DNA from: M55B177 sp034722275
GTDB lineage: Bacteria; Chloroflexota; Dehalococcoidia; GIF9; AB-539-J10
NCBI GenBank assembly: GCA_034722275.1
Contig: JAYENW010000027.1
Location: forward strand, 1-19,974
Reading direction: 5' to 3'
Length of the DNA: 19,974 bases
The position numbers and the translations under genes are program-made. Each line of letters begins with the position of its first letter. Within the stretch, counting starts at the first letter, position 1. A model generated the notes under the pieces. The model was not told where the DNA came from and did no database searches. It worked only from the letters and a program-made list of their open reading frames with translations. This document shows positions 1 to 7,217 of the stretch, one piece after another.

Positions 1-2
1 AG

Positions 3-158
3 GTCTATGCCCCCAAGGATATAGACCACAGGAGCAAATTCCGCTATGATAATCTCTATGTAAAAAGAATGAGCTTCTGCCTTGACCTCAAGCTTATCCT
101 GCTGTCGTTCTGGATAACCTTCAAAGGTAAGTGGGAGCATAGAGGGAGGAAGATATGA
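3..158 (+). CDS. Polyprenyl-phosphate sugar transferase, C-terminal end (partial)
   Basis: The reading frame is open from the first bases of the window to a TGA at 156-158, giving about 51 residues. They match the C-terminal tail of the bacterial sugar transferase family (WcaJ/RfbP/PglC-like), which moves a sugar-1-phosphate from a nucleotide sugar to undecaprenyl phosphate at the cytoplasmic face of the membrane. The signs are a basic stretch, then YDNLYVKR, then MSFCLDLKLILLSFW, equivalent to the family's 'YYI.N.S..LDLKIL..T', followed by a basic C-terminus. The catalytic Asp-Glu pair lies upstream of the window. Position at the head of a locus with dehydratase and aminotransferase genes supports the role of loading the first sugar of a surface glycan. 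Family assignment is firm from the tail; substrate is unknown. Confidence 0.82.
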   Translation, partial: VYAPKDIDHRSKFRYDNLYVKRMSFCLDLKLILLSFWITFKGKWEHRGRKI

Positions 159-363
159 TGCGGGTTTCACTGGGTGACATATTGCAAACAGAAGATATAG
201 AATAATATTAAGCAGATTGAGGAGGTGAGTTATGCCCGGAGCCATACTGGAGAAGCGAAGGCATTGAGTGAAAAAGACTAAGCAAAATAAAGGTGAAAGG
301 AGAGAGCAGAACAGTTGAACAGCTACAGGGCTGGAAAACGAAATTTCAGGAGGGGGTGATGTG

Positions 364-666
364 ATGAAAGCGCAGATTTTTAATGAAATAAGTCGCTATG
401 TAAAACTCGATAAAGATTCTTTATTCCAAAAAGGACTAGAGTCTCTATTGGTAGAAAAGAGAAGAGCCATTATGCTAGAGCAGATAGAACTGCTTTCTCG
501 ATATAAGGTTTCCTCCGCAACTGAGTTGGAAGAGAGGATCAAGAAGGGAAGCGTGGAGGAGCACCCAACCTGGGAGGATCTGATAGTTCTGGAGAACTTG
601 GAGACTGAATTGGTAAAGATAGATGGATTTCTCAGCGATTTACGAGAGGCAGCTCGAGCTAGCTAA
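364..666 (+). CDS. Putative antitoxin-like partner of the TumE-family protein
   Basis: This protein has about 100 residues. I place the start at the ATG at 364 behind a strong AGGAGGGGG at 349-357; a GTG lies directly before it. It is charged and predicted almost entirely helical, with a long central run of Glu and Lys residues and the motif EEHPTWEDLIVLENLE near residues 65-80. I do not recognise a classical DNA-binding helix-turn-helix. Its 3' end overlaps the next gene by 44 bases, the tight coupling typical of toxin-antitoxin pairs. Small helical proteins of this kind sit upstream of DUF6516 genes in other prokaryotes as I remember them. The antitoxin role is therefore inferred from position and overlap, not from a catalytic or binding motif. 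Confidence 0.55.
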   Translation: MKAQIFNEISRYVKLDKDSLFQKGLESLLVEKRRAIMLEQIELLSRYKVSSATELEERIKKGSVEEHPTWEDLIVLENLETELVKIDGFLSDLREAARAS

Positions 667-1009
667 GAAGAAGTTTCCAGATATACTAGACCATGGTGAA
701 GTTCTTCACTCAGTAAGTGGGCAACCTCTAAAGCTGAGGTTGAACATAATTGATGGTTCTACTGTAGATGTGTTCTATTCAGCTAAAGGCAAGTACTCCT
801 ACCACTGGGAAAGAAGAATAGTCAATGGTTCTATATTCCGTCATGACAATGCACCTCATAAGCGATGGAAGCAGATCAAAACCTTCCCCAAGCATCTTCA
901 CAGAGGTTCTGAAGATGGAGGAGAGGAGAGTTACTTGAGTGATGACCCCTACAGGGCTATTGAGGAGTTCCTTAGCTTTATAAGGAGGAAGTTGGCAGGT
1001 AAGGAGTAA
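623..1009 (+). CDS. TumE-family toxin-like protein (DUF6516)
   Basis: The 128-residue protein carries the DUF6516/TumE family hallmark: YSYHWERR near residues 58-65, FRHDNAPHKRW near 72-82, and KTFPKHLHRG near 86-95, followed by an acidic stretch and a C-terminal helix. In that family the pattern is usually 'Y.YH.....IFR.DNAPHHPE..TFP.H.H'. TumE proteins are described as toxins of TumE-TumA modules; the biochemical target is not readable here. The start at 623 has only a weak ribosome-binding site and lies inside the preceding gene, so translation is probably coupled to it. The stop at 1009 is 10 bases before the aminotransferase ATG, and the AAGGAG at the gene's end is that gene's ribosome-binding site. 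Family call is good; toxicity is inferred. Confidence 0.78.
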   Translation: MDFSAIYERQLELAKKKFPDILDHGEVLHSVSGQPLKLRLNIIDGSTVDVFYSAKGKYSYHWERRIVNGSIFRHDNAPHKRWKQIKTFPKHLHRGSEDGGEESYLSDDPYRAIEEFLSFIRRKLAGKE

Positions 1010-1019
1010 GCAAACCTTG

Positions 1020-2144
1020 ATGAATATTCCACTGTCGAGTCCTGATATCACGGAGCTGGAGATTAGTTATGTCACCCAGGTGCTGAGGACACCCAACTTG
1101 AGCCTGGGCCCAAAGCTAGTTGAATTTGAAGCCAGGATGGCTCAGTTCATAGGGGTGAAACATGCCGTTGCCGTTAACAGCGGCACCAGTGCACTGCATC
1201 TCATAATAAGGGCTTTGGAGATAAAGGATGGCGATGAGGTCATCACCACCCCTTTCAGTTTCATCTCCTCTGCCAACTGCATGTTGTTTGAAAGAGCAAA
1301 ACCAGTCTTCGTGGATATAGAGCCGCTGGCTCTGAATATTGATGTCACCCGTATTGAGGAAAAGATAACAGGAAAGACCAGGGCTATCCTGGCAGTGGAT
1401 GTCTTTGGCTATCCTGTTGAATGGAACAGACTGGAGCAGATTGCCAAGGAGCATCATTTGAAGTTAATAGAGGATAGCTGTGAGGCTCTGGGAGCAGAGT
1501 ATCAAGGGAAGAAACTGGGAACTTTTGGCGAAGCAGCGGCGTTTGCTTTTTATCCTAATAAGCAGATGACCACTGGAGAGGGCGGTATTATCGTTACCAA
1601 CAATGAAGAAATAGCTAAGTTGTGCCGCAGCATGAGAAATCAAGGCAGGGGAGATAGCGATGAATGGCTTGAGCATCAGAGGTTGGGATATAACTACCGC
1701 ATCAGTGATATAAATTGCGCTCTGGGAATCGCCCAACTCGAGAGGATAGAGGAGCTTCTGGCAAAAAGAGAGCAAGTGGCACAGATGTACAACATGAGGC
1801 TAAAGGATTGGACAGAGGCGCGAATACCATTTTCCTCCCCAGAGGTGAAAAGAAGCTGGTTCGTTTATGTAGTTACACTGGCAGACAGATATTCCCAGGA
1901 GAATCGTGATAATGTTTTGCAGGAATTAAGGAGACGGGGAATAGGCTGCAGCAACTACTTTACTCCAATTCACCTTCAGCCTTTCTATGTGGAGATGTTT
2001 GGTTTCAAGAAAGGCGATTTCCCGGTTACTGAGCATGTTTCTGAAAGAACAATTGCCCTGCCTTTCTACAACAATCTCAGTGAGGATGAGATTGATTTCG
2101 TTGTCCGAAGTTTGAAGGAGATAGTTTCTAACTTGCGAAGATAA
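1020..2144 (+). CDS. DegT/DnrJ/EryC1/StrS-family sugar aminotransferase
   Basis: This is a 374-residue PLP-dependent aminotransferase of normal length for the family, which transfers an amino group to the keto carbon of a nucleotide-linked keto-sugar. The visible motifs are NSGTSALHL near residues 53-61 (PLP phosphate binding), EDSCEALGAEY near 151-161 (the Asp that holds the pyridine nitrogen), and FYPNKQMTTGEGG near 177-189, where Lys181 is the likely Schiff-base lysine. A TTG lies one codon upstream of the ATG at 1020; I prefer the ATG, behind AAGGAG at the end of the TumE gene. Together with the 4,6-dehydratase at 2910-4760 it would give a UDP-4-amino-4,6-dideoxy-HexNAc (PglF/PglE-like chemistry). 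The exact substrate and the position aminated cannot be read from sequence. Confidence 0.92.
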   Translation: MNIPLSSPDITELEISYVTQVLRTPNLSLGPKLVEFEARMAQFIGVKHAVAVNSGTSALHLIIRALEIKDGDEVITTPFSFISSANCMLFERAKPVFVDIEPLALNIDVTRIEEKITGKTRAILAVDVFGYPVEWNRLEQIAKEHHLKLIEDSCEALGAEYQGKKLGTFGEAAAFAFYPNKQMTTGEGGIIVTNNEEIAKLCRSMRNQGRGDSDEWLEHQRLGYNYRISDINCALGIAQLERIEELLAKREQVAQMYNMRLKDWTEARIPFSSPEVKRSWFVYVVTLADRYSQENRDNVLQELRRRGIGCSNYFTPIHLQPFYVEMFGFKKGDFPVTEHVSERTIALPFYNNLSEDEIDFVVRSLKEIVSNLRR

Positions 2145-2195
2145 GCGAAGCTTGATTTTGCCAGATAACATATTCCAGGCTGCAATTATGTGCTC

Positions 2196-2224
2196 TTGAC
2201 AGGTGCTAAATATTCCATTATTAT
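2196..2224 (+). promoter_or_regulatory. Sigma70-type promoter for vapBC
   Basis: A perfect TTGACA at 2196-2201 is followed after exactly 17 bases by TATTAT at 2219-2224 (five of six to consensus). A start site near 2231 would leave a short leader holding the AGGAGG at 2233-2237 before the vapB ATG at 2245. It means the toxin-antitoxin pair can be transcribed independently of the polysaccharide genes around it. Confidence 0.62.
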
Positions 2225-2244
2225 ATGTCATAAGGAGGCGTATT

Positions 2245-2451
2245 ATGCGTTCTACAATAGACATAGATGAAACACTTTTGAAAGAAGCAGGGAGGTTAAC
2301 TCAGGTAAAAACTAAGAAGGACCTGGTTAATTTATCCCTCCGAGAGTTGATAAGAAAGAAACGGAGAGAACATCTGGCAAGTCTTTTCGGAAGCGCGGCA
2401 GTGGACATCACCCTGGAGGATGTGGAGAGAATGAGAGAAGATGAATACTGA
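2245..2451 (+). CDS. vapB: VapB-type antitoxin (PF09957-like)
   Basis: The protein has 68 residues. I chose the ATG at 2245, seven bases after AGGAGG, instead of an in-frame ATG at 2203 that lies inside the promoter. The N-terminus MRSTIDIDETLLKEA followed by KTKKDLVNLSLRELIRKK is the classic VapB pattern of a short beta strand and ribbon-helix-helix-like DNA-binding fold. The C-terminal acidic part would wrap the toxin. It overlaps vapC by 11 bases, which ensures coupled translation. VapB proteins neutralise VapC and with it repress their own promoter, so the promoter just upstream is its probable operator. Confidence 0.88.
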   Translation: MRSTIDIDETLLKEAGRLTQVKTKKDLVNLSLRELIRKKRREHLASLFGSAAVDITLEDVERMREDEY

Positions 2452-2839
2452 AAGGTTTTTAATAGATACCACCGTCTGGGTGCTCTATTTCAAGGGGGAG
2501 AAGGATGTGGAGGATAGGGTGAAATCACTTATCTTGCAGAGTAAGGTTGTGACCACTGAAATCATAATTCTGGAGATCCTGCGTGGGGCGAGGTCGCAAA
2601 ACGAGTACACCCAGTTACATGATGACTTCAGGGCTCTTCCCCTGCTTCAACTAGATGAGGCTACCTGGGAAGAAAGCTACAAGGCGGGATTTGAATTAAG
2701 AAAAACGGGAATTACCGTTCCCCTGGCTGATATTTTAATAGCTGTGCTAGCCACTCATTACGCCTATCCTTTACTCCACCGAGATAAACATTTCCCTCTT
2801 ATGGCAGAGACTATGAAGCTAACAGAGGTGCGAATATAG
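2441..2839 (+). CDS. vapC: VapC-type PIN-domain toxin
   Basis: This 132-residue PIN-domain protein is a predicted Mg-dependent ribonuclease; characterised VapC toxins cut tRNA or rRNA. The four acidic residues of the active site are all visible: Asp9 in FLIDTTVW, Glu45 in ILEILRGA, Asp97 in VPLADILIA and Asp115 in LLHRDKHF. It therefore looks catalytically intact. It starts inside vapB with an 11-base overlap. The next gene (dehydratase) begins 70 bases later with a weak ribosome-binding site, so read-through from the vapBC promoter into the polysaccharide genes is possible. The RNA target is unknown. Confidence 0.9.
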   Translation: MNTERFLIDTTVWVLYFKGEKDVEDRVKSLILQSKVVTTEIIILEILRGARSQNEYTQLHDDFRALPLLQLDEATWEESYKAGFELRKTGITVPLADILIAVLATHYAYPLLHRDKHFPLMAETMKLTEVRI

Positions 2840-2909
2840 AAACTGGAGAAATGTGGCGGTGATACACAAAATCTCAATTTTTGAAGGTAGCATGAGGAGC
2901 TAGCAGCCA

Positions 2910-4760
2910 GTGAGAATAAGCTATCGTCATATCCCTGAGATTCTCGGCGATGTCGTTCTGCTGGCTGGCGCCTTCGTTCTGGCTTTCTTTCTAAGATTTG
3001 ATTTCAGCATCCATGCCGAGCAGTGGGGGCTTATTAAGACCTTCATCTTGCCTGTTGTGGGAGCCAAACTCCTCATATTTTATTTCGCTGGTATCTATCG
3101 CAAGATGTGGCGATATGCCAGCGTAAAAGACTTCATCACCATATTTTGGGCAAGCATCTTGGGTACACTGGCAACAATAGTTATTATTTTCTTTATTTAC
3201 CATACTGCTTTCCCTCGTTCAGTGGTGGCACTGGATGGTATTTTGGCTGTAGCCTTAATTGCCGGCGCAAGGTTCACACAGCGAGGCATACATGAGCTAC
3301 AACTGAAGAATCTTCTAGCACCAGCAAAAAAACCTGTGCTGATTGTTGGCGCTGGTGATACCGGCGAAGCCATCCTCCGCGAAATGCTCACGCGCCCTGA
3401 GCTCGCCTACCAGCCAATGGGATTAATAGACGACGACCAGGGAAAGCAGGGATTGCACCTTCATGGTGTGAAAGTGCTGGGGACACGAAAGCGCCTTCGG
3501 GAATCAATCCATAAGTATCAGATTGAAGAGGTGATTATCAGCATGCCTACTGTCTCCAGAGAGGTGATTCGGGATATCTTTTTTCAGTGCCAGGAAGCGG
3601 GAGTAAAGTGCAAGACCCTGCCCGGAATCTACCAGATAATCAACGGCACGGCCACTGTAGCGCAGATCAAGGAAGTCGGAGTAGAAGATATCCTTGGCCG
3701 AGAGCCGGTAAAGATAGACCTGAAAAAGGTCGCTGCTTATATTTCGGGCAGGTCGGTGCTGGTTACCGGGGCTGGCGGCTCTATCGGCTCTGAGCTTTGC
3801 CGGCAGATAAGTCGGCTGCAGCCTTCATCACTCATCATGGTTGACCAGAGTGAGGGTAGCCTGTTTCAAATAGAACAGGAGTTCTTGAGAGAGCACCATT
3901 TTACCTCAGCGATACCGATTGTCGCAGATATCACCAATCCTGCGAGAATGAAAGCTATCTTCGAGCAACATAAACCCTCTATCATTTTCCATGCTGCTGC
4001 CTATAAGCATGTGCCTTTAATGGAAGCGAATCCCATTGAAGCCATCGAGACTAATCTGCTTGGGACCAGGAGAGTGGCTGAAGCAGCCATTCAATCCCAA
4101 ACCGAGAGGTTTGTTTTTATCTCCACGGATAAGGCTGTTGAGCCTAGCAGTATGATGGGAACTTCCAAGGCTCTCGCTGAAAAACTGGTGCAGACCCTGG
4201 CTCAGGACAGTTCAACCAAATTCATGATAGTAAGATTTGGGAATGTGCTTGACTCGAGCGGCAGCGTAGTTCCCACCTTCAGACATCAAATTGCCCATGG
4301 AGGACCGGTAACTGTTACCCATCCTGAGATGACCCGCTATTTCATGACTATTCCCGAGGCAATGCAACTGGTCATCCAGGTTGGAGCTATGGGGAAAGGA
4401 GGAGAGGTCTTTGTTCTGAACATGGGAGAACAGGTGCCCATAGTGGAGCTGGCAAGGAACATGATAAGACTATCTGGCTTTGAGCCAGAGAAGGATATCC
4501 CTATTGAGTTTAGTGGTATTCGACCCGGGGAGAAGCTGCACGAGAAGCTGTTCTGGGATGATGAGGAGGCTTTATCCACCGAACATGAAAAGATTCAGGT
4601 GGTGAAAAACGCCAGAGTGGACAGCATCAAATTCAAGATGGATGTCCTGGAGATGGAGAAAATAATCAACGCTGGAGATTTTGAAAAAGTACAAGACAAG
4701 CTCTCAGAGATGTGCATTACCTATTTACAGGCTCAAAAGCCATGGTACCAGGCTCAATAG
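2910..4760 (+). CDS. Membrane-bound UDP-sugar 4,6-dehydratase (FlaA1/WbpM/PglF/CapD family)
   Basis: The 616-residue protein has the long WbpM/PglF architecture. Four membrane helices lie near residues 12-28, 44-62, 76-97 and 105-121, followed by a first Rossmann-like CoA-binding-type domain (VLIVGAGDTG near 143-152) and a second, catalytic short-chain dehydrogenase domain with NAD-binding VLVTGAGGSIG near 283-293. The active-site strand FISTDKAVEPSSMMGTSK holds the family's Ser-Met-Lys type triad (Met416, Lys420) in place of the Tyr of ordinary epimerases, which is typical of inverting or retaining UDP-GlcNAc 4,6-dehydratases. GTG at 2910 is used, with GAGGAG at 2894-2899. It makes a UDP-4-keto-6-deoxy sugar for the aminotransferase upstream. 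Its last 36 bases overlap the 3' end of uppP on the other strand. Confidence 0.92.
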   Translation: MRISYRHIPEILGDVVLLAGAFVLAFFLRFDFSIHAEQWGLIKTFILPVVGAKLLIFYFAGIYRKMWRYASVKDFITIFWASILGTLATIVIIFFIYHTAFPRSVVALDGILAVALIAGARFTQRGIHELQLKNLLAPAKKPVLIVGAGDTGEAILREMLTRPELAYQPMGLIDDDQGKQGLHLHGVKVLGTRKRLRESIHKYQIEEVIISMPTVSREVIRDIFFQCQEAGVKCKTLPGIYQIINGTATVAQIKEVGVEDILGREPVKIDLKKVAAYISGRSVLVTGAGGSIGSELCRQISRLQPSSLIMVDQSEGSLFQIEQEFLREHHFTSAIPIVADITNPARMKAIFEQHKPSIIFHAAAYKHVPLMEANPIEAIETNLLGTRRVAEAAIQSQTERFVFISTDKAVEPSSMMGTSKALAEKLVQTLAQDSSTKFMIVRFGNVLDSSGSVVPTFRHQIAHGGPVTVTHPEMTRYFMTIPEAMQLVIQVGAMGKGGEVFVLNMGEQVPIVELARNMIRLSGFEPEKDIPIEFSGIRPGEKLHEKLFWDDEEALSTEHEKIQVVKNARVDSIKFKMDVLEMEKIINAGDFEKVQDKLSEMCITYLQAQKPWYQAQ

Positions 4761-5534
4761 CCCCAGGAAAATGCAAACCCCCCAGAAGGGAACCTTCAAA
4801 GCAAATTTCATAAGCCCCTTGATTGTCAAGAAGCCCAGAAGGGCAGAACTCAAAATGCCAGAAATTGCTCCAGGGCTGAAATTTACCTCCCCCATCAGTC
4901 CCAGACCCACCACAGCTACCAAAACCACCGGGATGCTCAATAGGAAGCTCAACTTCAGCGCCTGCTCAGCCCTATACTGGCGGAATAGAAGAACGGAGAC
5001 GGTCAACCCGGAGCGGCTGAGGCCAGGCAGGACTGAAAATGCCTGTACCACACCAACAAGCAAGCTATCCCTTATCCCTGGCAATTTATCCTCCATATTC
5101 CTCCTGCTGAGGGCACATTTTTGCACAATACCGGTAATGAGCAAAAATAGGCCGATAATCGCTGTAGCTAGCGAACCCGAAAATTCCAACTTATCTGAAG
5201 CCAGGAGAAATAGTGGAGCGCCAATAGCCGCACTGGCTAAAGTAGCTACGATGAGGAAAGTGATGAGATTGCCTTGCGGAGAAGTGTTAAAGTGGCGAAT
5301 ATCCCGAACATAGGCGGGTAAATGTCTGGCAAGGGTCACAAGCTCTTGGCGAAAATAATATGCTGCCGCAAGTAGAGTGCCCAGGTGGAGCCATAAAGCG
5401 AGAAACACTGCTTCAGAGAGAGGCAGGTGGAAGATATTGACCAGGACAAGGCTGCTTATTCCCTCGCTGCTTATGGGCAGCCATTCGGTTATTCCCTGAA
5501 TTACACCCAGAATAAAACCTTGAAAGAAAGTCAA
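4725..5534 (-). CDS. uppP: Undecaprenyl-diphosphatase, UppP/BacA type
   Basis: This 269-residue, highly hydrophobic protein removes a phosphate from undecaprenyl diphosphate at the membrane and so recycles the lipid carrier used by peptidoglycan and polysaccharide synthesis. Both family motifs are present: GITEWLPISSEG near residues 14-25 (Glu17, Ser22, Ser23) and PGLSRSGLT near 170-178 (Arg174). The position that is His in the usual SSTGH motif is Ile26 here; the SSEG form occurs, as I recall, in archaeal-like members. The start is a TTG at 5534, because the first motif must begin about 14 residues in and no other start fits. The gene runs against its neighbours, and its 3' end overlaps the dehydratase gene tail to tail by 36 bases. 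Confidence 0.88.
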   Translation of the reverse strand: MTFFQGFILGVIQGITEWLPISSEGISSLVLVNIFHLPLSEAVFLALWLHLGTLLAAAYYFRQELVTLARHLPAYVRDIRHFNTSPQGNLITFLIVATLASAAIGAPLFLLASDKLEFSGSLATAIIGLFLLITGIVQKCALSRRNMEDKLPGIRDSLLVGVVQAFSVLPGLSRSGLTVSVLLFRQYRAEQALKLSFLLSIPVVLVAVVGLGLMGEVNFSPGAISGILSSALLGFLTIKGLMKFALKVPFWGVCIFLGLLSLVPWLLSL

Positions 5535-5617
5535 ATTTCCCTACCCCCAGGATGGCAAGTCTGTTACAATCATGGCATAATACCCTTCGTAAGACAAGTT
5601 ATAGAAAAGGACGTAAT

Positions 5618-6811
5618 ATGGAAGATGAGATTGATTTGAGAAAATATACTGATGTGCTGCGCAAGCACTGGAAGCTGATAGTGAGTATCATCGTGATAGC
5701 AGCATTTGTGGCAGGGCTGGTGAGCTTTCTTTCGCCACCTACCTATGAAGCCAGCGCGGGGGTACTAATGACCAAGGCCAGGTCCGAGATTGTTTTTGAG
5801 CCCAAGTACAGGACTTCACTGGAAGCGGACACTGCTTCACAACAGCAGGCACTAGAAGCGTTGCTGAAATCACGCACTGTGGCTAACCTGGTTATTGAAG
5901 AACTTGGCGATAAACTCGACCCCGGGGAGCGAGGGGTGGCGAGCATGCTGGGCAGGGTAGAAGTGAATATCCAGGGCGACCTTATTGAGATTTCAGTTAA
6001 ATCTACCGACCCTCACAAGGCAGCGGCTATCGCCAATGCCTGGGCAGAATCTTATGAAAGCTATATCAATGATCTCTACAGCGGCATTCGCCAATCACCG
6101 GAAGACTTACAAATTCAAGCAGCTGCTGCTCAGCAGGAGTACGAAGAGAACCAGAAAACGCTAGAGGATTTTACCAGCGATAACCATATTAGCGAGCTAG
6201 AACGCCAGATTGCTGACAAGGAATTGCTTTGCAATGTTAAGTCTCTTCGGGAGCAAATTGAGGAGGGTTCCTCATCTCCAGCTTCGGCTGCGGCCAACAG
6301 TCTGGCTATCATCCTGCTTCAGACTGATGCTTTCACAAGCCTGCCTGCTGAACTTCAAATTTCTCTGGAGTCGCTGTCAGACCTGAGCGCTAATCCAGAG
6401 AAGCAACTACATGATATTGACGCCTTGATTTCCCTGCTGGAGACAAGGTCAGGAGGGGCACGAGAACAGTCTATTGCTGAGTTGCGGCAGGAGATTCTCC
6501 AGTTAAAGGGAGAATTGGAGAAAGAGAATGCCGAAAAACAGAATCTGGAAAGGTCAAGGGACATCGCCTGGGAGACATGCACAACTCTGGAGAACAAGTT
6601 AGCAGAAGTAAGGGTAGCGATGCAAACGCAGGAGCCTGTAGTTCGTGTGGCTATACTCGCCACTGTGCCTGACAGACCCGTTACGCCTCGCAAAGCAATG
6701 AATATCGGGATTGCCCTGGTGCTGGGATTAGTCATCGGTATACTCTGCGCCTTCGGAGCTGAATACTTCAAGAGACCCAGGGAGAAAATAAAGGATAAGG
6801 AGAACGAGTAG
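5618..6811 (+). CDS. Wzz-like polysaccharide chain-length determinant
   Basis: The protein has 397 residues. I use the ATG at 5618 behind AAAGGA; an upstream in-frame ATG at 5552 adds 22 residues without similarity. The N-terminus EIDLRKYTDVLRKHWKLIV leads into a first membrane helix near 17-36 and the family strand PTYEASAGVLM. A long periplasmic helical, coiled-coil-prone middle rich in Glu and Gln follows, and then PDRPVTPRKAMNI and a second membrane helix near 361-383. This is the polysaccharide co-polymerase layout; such proteins set the length of O-antigen or capsule chains made by Wzy. No tyrosine-kinase domain is fused and none follows. It is the last recognisable gene of the polysaccharide locus on this strand. 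Confidence 0.83.
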   Translation: MEDEIDLRKYTDVLRKHWKLIVSIIVIAAFVAGLVSFLSPPTYEASAGVLMTKARSEIVFEPKYRTSLEADTASQQQALEALLKSRTVANLVIEELGDKLDPGERGVASMLGRVEVNIQGDLIEISVKSTDPHKAAAIANAWAESYESYINDLYSGIRQSPEDLQIQAAAAQQEYEENQKTLEDFTSDNHISELERQIADKELLCNVKSLREQIEEGSSSPASAAANSLAIILLQTDAFTSLPAELQISLESLSDLSANPEKQLHDIDALISLLETRSGGAREQSIAELRQEILQLKGELEKENAEKQNLERSRDIAWETCTTLENKLAEVRVAMQTQEPVVRVAILATVPDRPVTPRKAMNIGIALVLGLVIGILCAFGAEYFKRPREKIKDKENE

Positions 6812-7217
6812 TTGACAGTCGGCGGTCATTAGTCATCCTTGCTAGTTCAGTAACTTTAATCGGCTTTTAACCTCCGCCTTTTTGTCAAGTCTGGGTGTCC
6901 CCCAAACACCTCTATTTTCATTCCTCTCGACTCCGAACTACAGTAGACTAACGATTATTGACTCTATATTGCACCATTCACAATCGCTACCGAACCCGAA
7001 TGCATTTTTGGCGTGAGATGAGACATGCTAAGGATTATTATGAGGGCAAGAAGCCTTCTGAATGGAAGGCTTACTTTTATACGTTTAGAAAATACTTTGA
7101 ACAACTGCTGAGAAAGAAAAATTCGGGCATTGTCTTAAATGTCCAGCTACAACTTATTCTAACTATAATCACGTAAGTTGCCTAGATTTTTCACAACAGC
7201 CTTTATCTGAGCTCAAT
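6812..7217. other. Gene-poor stretch between wzz-like gene and membrane-protein gene
   Basis: About 400 bases contain no recognised gene. Just after the wzz-like stop there is a weak hairpin, GGTGT at 6894-6898 and ACACC at 6906-6910, followed by a short T-rich run, which might terminate the polysaccharide transcript. A TTGACA at 6812-6817 has no matching -10 at a suitable distance. A 58-codon frame from 7000 is listed separately. Confidence 0.5.
7000..7176 (+). CDS. Small unrecognised open frame (possible gene fragment)
   Basis: From an ATG at 7000 a frame of 58 residues runs to a stop at 7176; it stays open upstream to 6958. The first 40 residues look protein-like, being rich in aromatic and basic residues (MHFWREMRHAKDYYEG, then EWKAYFYTFRKYFEQLL), while the end is hydrophobic and arbitrary. 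There is no clear ribosome-binding site. I do not recognise a family. It may be the remnant of a larger gene, a small real gene, or chance. Confidence 0.2.
   Translation: MHFWREMRHAKDYYEGKKPSEWKAYFYTFRKYFEQLLRKKNSGIVLNVQLQLILTIIT

Noticed and set aside
158..363. Short frames between the sugar transferase and the antitoxin-like gene, including an 11-codon frame at 232 behind GAGGAGG
   Set aside because: All are too short and lack likeness to any known protein. The strong Shine-Dalgarno alone is not enough to call a gene.
779..1457. Minus-strand open frames across the TumE and aminotransferase genes
   Set aside because: They are shadows of clearly coding plus-strand genes, with no family motifs.
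4681..5313. Long plus-strand frame of 210 codons across uppP
   Set aside because: It is antisense to the well-supported uppP gene. Its composition (basic, Pro and Thr rich) is that of a mirror frame.
6811..6835. TTGACA just after the wzz-like stop as a promoter
   Set aside because: No -10-like hexamer lies 16-18 bases downstream.
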